64,000 nt of DNA from Rhineura floridana (Eukaryota; Chordata; Lepidosauria; Squamata; Rhineuridae): assembly GCF_030035675.1 (NCBI RefSeq), contig NC_084482.1, positions 225,971,943 to 226,035,942 on the forward strand. Reading direction: 5' to 3'. The notes under the pieces are model-generated. The model did not search any database. It saw nothing but the letters and a program-made list of their open reading frames with translations, and was not told the origin of the DNA. The translations under genes and the position numbers were made by a program. Each line of letters opens with the position of its first letter. The stretch's first letter is position 1. Shown piece after piece: positions 60,340-64,000 of the stretch.

Positions 60340-60453
60340 TGTGGGAAAGCACAGAGGCGGCTTCTGAGAGTGATATGAATCATTTTGGTGCTGGTGGTGG
60401 GGAGTTTCTCCTAAACTTTGCTGGCAAGAGCATTAGCAGGGCCCGGCGCCTGG

Positions 60454-60834
60454 GTCAGACGAAAGGCCTATCTACTCTCACATCCAGTTTCTTGCAATGG
60501 CCAGTCAGACCCTCTGGGAAGCTCACACACAAGGCATGAGGACAATCGTCCTGTCCTGGTGTTGTTCCCCAGCAACTGGTATTCAGGGATCTGCAGCCTC
60601 TGACCCTTGCAGCCGTGCGATCCTCTTTTAAAAGCCAACTAGGTTGATAGCCATCACCATAACCTGAAGTCCTCAGATTGGCGACACACTCTGTGAAGAA
60701 GTCCTTCCTTTTGCCTGCCTAGAATCCCCCAACATTCCGCTTCATCGGAAGACCCCTTTGTGTTCTGGTCTCACAAGAAAATCCTCTCCCTATCCATCAT
60801 CTCCACACCATGCATGATTTTAGGCATCTATTCA
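60454..60834 (-). repeat. Old CR1-like 3-prime fragment, copy 2
   Basis: This is the duplicate of 26110-26490. Confidence 0.6.
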
Positions 60835-61487
60835 CTCAACTTACCTTGCTTCTGAGCCAGGGATTGCCAACCTTTGCAGGCCCATGGGCACATTTGGGTT
60901 CCTGAGCAAGTGCTCTGGGTGCCACCAATCCTGGCCACTCCTCTCTCCACTTCCGAGACCATCCCCACCCCAGAGACAAAAAAGAAGGGTCCTGGGTAAA
61001 CATCTGAACCAGGAGAATTAATCTGAGCTGTGATACACACATAGAGCTGGAAGAGGAAGTGAGGAAGAGTGCTACTCTCCCAACTTCCTCCTGCAGCTCC
61101 ATGTGCTTTCCAAGGCTACCATCCTCACCACTTCATGACGATGGGGGCAGGGGGTGGCTTGCCTCAGAGCTGCCTCCACTCATGTTGTACCTAATGCTGC
61201 TGCCCGGGTCAGCATCAGGTTGTGGGGGAGGAGACAGCTATCACTGGAAAAATACTTTAGAAGGAAATGGGTATATTTAACTCTCTTAGAGATCCAAATA
61301 TACCCAAACCGTCAAAATGAGTCCACCAAACAAAAGCCATCCATTAAAAATGCTTCCTAACTGGAAATGGGTTGCTGAAACACAGAAGGCTGTGGAGGAG
61401 GTCTAAATCTATGCAGTCTGGTGCCTGGGCTGTGTTTGAATATTTTTGCCAAATAGCTCATGGAGGAGGGCTGGCATGGAAGACTGA
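60835..61487. other. Gene-free stretch, copy 2
   Basis: This is the duplicate of 26491-27144. Nothing is recognised. Confidence 0.45.
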
Positions 61488-61708
61488 CTTAGGGAGACAA
61501 TGTGGTGTAGTGGTTAGAGTGTCATACAGGGGCACAAGAGGTCAGGCTTCAAAACTCCACTCATCCATGAAGCTCACTGGGTGACCTTGGGCCAGCTACC
61601 ACCTCTTACCCTAGCCTACCTCATAAGGCTCTTGTGAGGATTGTACCATATATGCCACCATGAGCTCCTTGGGGAAACATTAGGATAAAATGTAATAACG
61701 ATAACAAT
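61488..61708 (+). repeat. tRNA-derived SINE, full length, copy 2
   Basis: This is the duplicate of 27145-27365. Confidence 0.8.
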
Positions 61709-61959
61709 TGATAATAAAGAGGCAGAAGGACCATCCTTGATAGCTGGACTTCCTGTGGCAAAAAAAATAAGCAACTGTGGACTGTGCCTTCCCTACAAGC
61801 AGAACTTGCCCAGGCCAGGATACTCGTCGCCTGAGCCACAATTGAATTTCTGCTGGTGGCTGTTGTGCGGTACCAAGAGCAGTAAATTAAGTTGCCTTTT
61901 TCAATTTTCCCAGTCACCAGTGTAGCCCTATCCAGGGTGACACCAGCACCTGGCACCTA

Positions 61960-62407
61960 GAATCATAGAATCATAGAGTTGGAAGGGGCCTTGTAGGCCA
62001 TCGAGTCCAACCCCCTGCTCACAGCAGGAAATCCACAGCTAGAGCATCTCCCGCAGATAGCTGTCCAGCCTCTGCTTGAAGACATCCAGCGAAGGGGATC
62101 CCACCACCTCCCTAGGCAGTCGGTTCCATTGCCAAACCGCCCTTGCTGTCAAGAAGTTCCTTCTAATGTCCAATCTGAATCTACGCTCCTGCAACTTAAA
62201 ACCATTAGACCTAGCCCTACCCTCTGGGGCAGCAGAGAACAAATCTGTACCCTCCTCTATGTGACAGCCCTTCAGGTACTTAAAGAGTGCAATCATGCCA
62301 CCCCTCAGCCTTCTCTTCACCAGACTGAACATGCCAAATTCCTTCAACCTTTCCTCATAAGACTTGTTCTCCATACCGGCTATCATCCTCGTCGCCCTGC
62401 GGACAGC
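61960..62407 (-). mobile_element. CR1 LINE 3-prime end, copy 2
   Basis: This is the duplicate of 27573-28020. About 44 bases just outside its left end (near 61905-61948) are present here and absent from copy 1. Confidence 0.88.
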
Positions 62408-62824
62408 AGTCCTGGCAGGGCCTACTGATGATTACAGTCTCCTTTCATTTTGAGCCGGCAGGAATTAGCCATTCTTTTAATTTCTCCTGAAGGCCACAAA
62501 GCTAGCTTCATTGGCTGGGGCTGATGGGAGATGGAGTCCAAAACATCTGGAGCAAAGGCTGCCCCAGGACATTGTGGGAAACTAAAAGCATACTTAGATT
62601 CAGCCAGCCCAGGCCTCTTGGAGTGCTGCCTGCTTTCACAGTTGAGTTATCTCTCTTGGGCCCATTGACAGACAGTGCCCCACTCCAGACGACCATTTCT
62701 CCAGGATGCCTCAGAAATCTGGAATCAGCCTGGCTGTAATTCTGCATTTCACTGAATAAGTGTGGGGGAAGGGACTTGTGGGCAACGACACTAGTATGTT
62801 TGATGCTACATGTTGTGGACACTA
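62408..62824. other. Gene-free stretch, copy 2
   Basis: This is the duplicate of 28021-28439. Confidence 0.4.
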
Positions 62825-63715
62825 CAACTTGTTATTATTTGTTTGGTTGCTTGGTTGCTTGATTCCACCCTTTCTCCCAGTAGGAGCCCAGGGCGACAAA
62901 CACTTGTGCTCCCACACTAAAGGTCTGTTCCCTATGTTGTGCAGAACGGACCTTCTGATAAGATGGTATCTGCAGGAGGCCCTCACCTGCAGAGCACAGT
63001 GATCGACTGGGTGTATTAGGGGTAAGACGGTCTTTCAGGTATCCTGGTCCCGAGCTGTATAGGGCTTTGTACACCAAAACTAGAACCTTGAAGTTGGCTC
63101 CGTAGCAAATGGGCAGCCAGTGCAATTCTTTCAGCAGCGGGGTGACATGTTGGTGATACTCTGCCCCAGTGAGCCATCTCGCCGCCTCATTTTGTACCAG
63201 CTGCAGTTTCTGGACCAACCTCAAGGGCAGCCCCACAAACAGCACATTACAGTAATCCAGCCTAGAGGTTACCAGTGCATGGACAACAGTGGTCAGGCTA
63301 CCCTGGTCCAGAAACAGCTGCAGCTGTCTTATCAGCCGAAGCTGATAAAAGGCACTCCTAGCCACGGAGGTCACCTGGGCCTGTAGTGATGAAGATGGAT
63401 CTAGGAGCAACCCCAGACTATGGACCTGCTCTTTCAGAGGGAGTACGACCCCATCCAAAGCAGGCAACTGACCAATTACTGATGTACCAAGGTGCAAGAT
63501 GGGCTCCACAATGTCAGAGAGGGTATTCGGGGGCAACCGTGTCAAAAGCCCGACGTGCCTCGCTGTTCCACAGAGCGACAAGGGTTCAACAGGGTCTCCT
63601 GCTCGATCTACTGGAAACTCCCTGAGGGCATTCAGGAATCCAGTGGATTCCATTAATCACTGCGGGTGGACCATGTTAATCTGTCCATCACTCCTACAGG
63701 GAGGTTCAGAGCCAT
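62825..63715 (-). mobile_element. L2-like LINE reverse transcriptase end, copy 2
   Basis: This is the duplicate of 28440-29330. The frame is still open over about 270 codons. Confidence 0.88.
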
Positions 63716-63734
63716 AAGTCTAAACTTTGGTCCA

Positions 63735-64000
63735 AATTGGCTTCCTGTTTTATAGCCAGAAATTTGCCCTGGTTAGGCAGCTTCTGTGACATTTGTCGAA
63801 GATGCCCCTAAAGTCTCTCCCTATCTGCCTGCAACTGGGTGCAGTTGGCCTGAGTCCAATTTTTTCGCAATCCAACACTTTCCTCGGTTTTTCCCCAAAA
63901 AAGCCTGACAACTGGCTCCATTTCTTAAGATCCCATTCCAACCACATCTTGTGCTCAACCACCATCATGTGGCACAGGGTTCCTGCATTGTCCACACAAG
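63735..64000 (-). pseudogene. ERV-B gag fossil, copy 2 (partial, cut by window edge)
   Basis: This is the duplicate of the gag region of copy 1, with the same capsid-like words (EHKMWLEWDLKKWSQLSGFF). It is broken and runs off the window. It differs from copy 1 more than neighbouring sequence does. Confidence 0.75.

Overview
The window is vertebrate nuclear DNA with no bacterial features. It has split genes with long introns and a dense load of retroelements: CR1, L2, RTE/Bov-B and L1 LINEs, tRNA-derived SINEs with Bov-B-like tails, a 5S-rRNA-derived SINE, retroviral fossils and one Ty1/copia fossil. Bov-B with Sauria-SINE-like elements, CR1 and type-2 vomeronasal receptors point to a squamate reptile, most likely a lizard. 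The species cannot be read from the sequence.

The main structure is a direct tandem duplication with a unit of about 33 kb. Copy 1 runs from base 1 (cut by the window edge) to about 33660. Copy 2 runs from about 33661 to the end of the window and is also cut. The copies stay collinear, differ by roughly 1 percent where I compared them base by base, and are shifted only at a few insertion/deletion sites: a CR1 insert at 4039-4740 in copy 1, microsatellite length changes, a block of about 205 bp at 54820-55025 found only in copy 2, an L2-like insert at 22778-23072 in copy 1, and a copia fossil at 56951-58424 in copy 2.

Each copy carries one host gene on the minus strand: a six-exon vomeronasal type-2 receptor (V2R), at 16209-25649 and 49186-59993. 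I assembled both exon by exon. Exons of 224, 292, 801, 228, 127 and 911 bp give 860 codons plus stop. The reading frame is open throughout and all splice sites are canonical except one shared GC donor after exon 4. The product is a class C GPCR: signal peptide, Venus-flytrap ligand domain, nine-cysteine domain and seven membrane helices, expected in vomeronasal sensory neurons.

The rest of each unit, left to right in copy 1: SINEs (80-651); a retroviral fossil flanked by LTRs (926-7036); sequence with no recognised gene and an L2 tail (7041-9094); a relic resembling the V2R 5-prime flank (9095-9290); a nest of CR1, L2 and Bov-B pieces (9530-13745); a SINE and a 5S-derived SINE (14600-15520); the V2R gene, with CR1 in intron 3 and CR1 plus Bov-B in intron 1; its upstream flank (25800-25995); further LINE/SINE copies (26110-29330); and a second gammaretrovirus-like fossil with a proline-type primer site and an LTR hit by two LINEs (29336-32409). 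I see no CRISPR arrays, no functional rRNA or tRNA genes and no other host gene.
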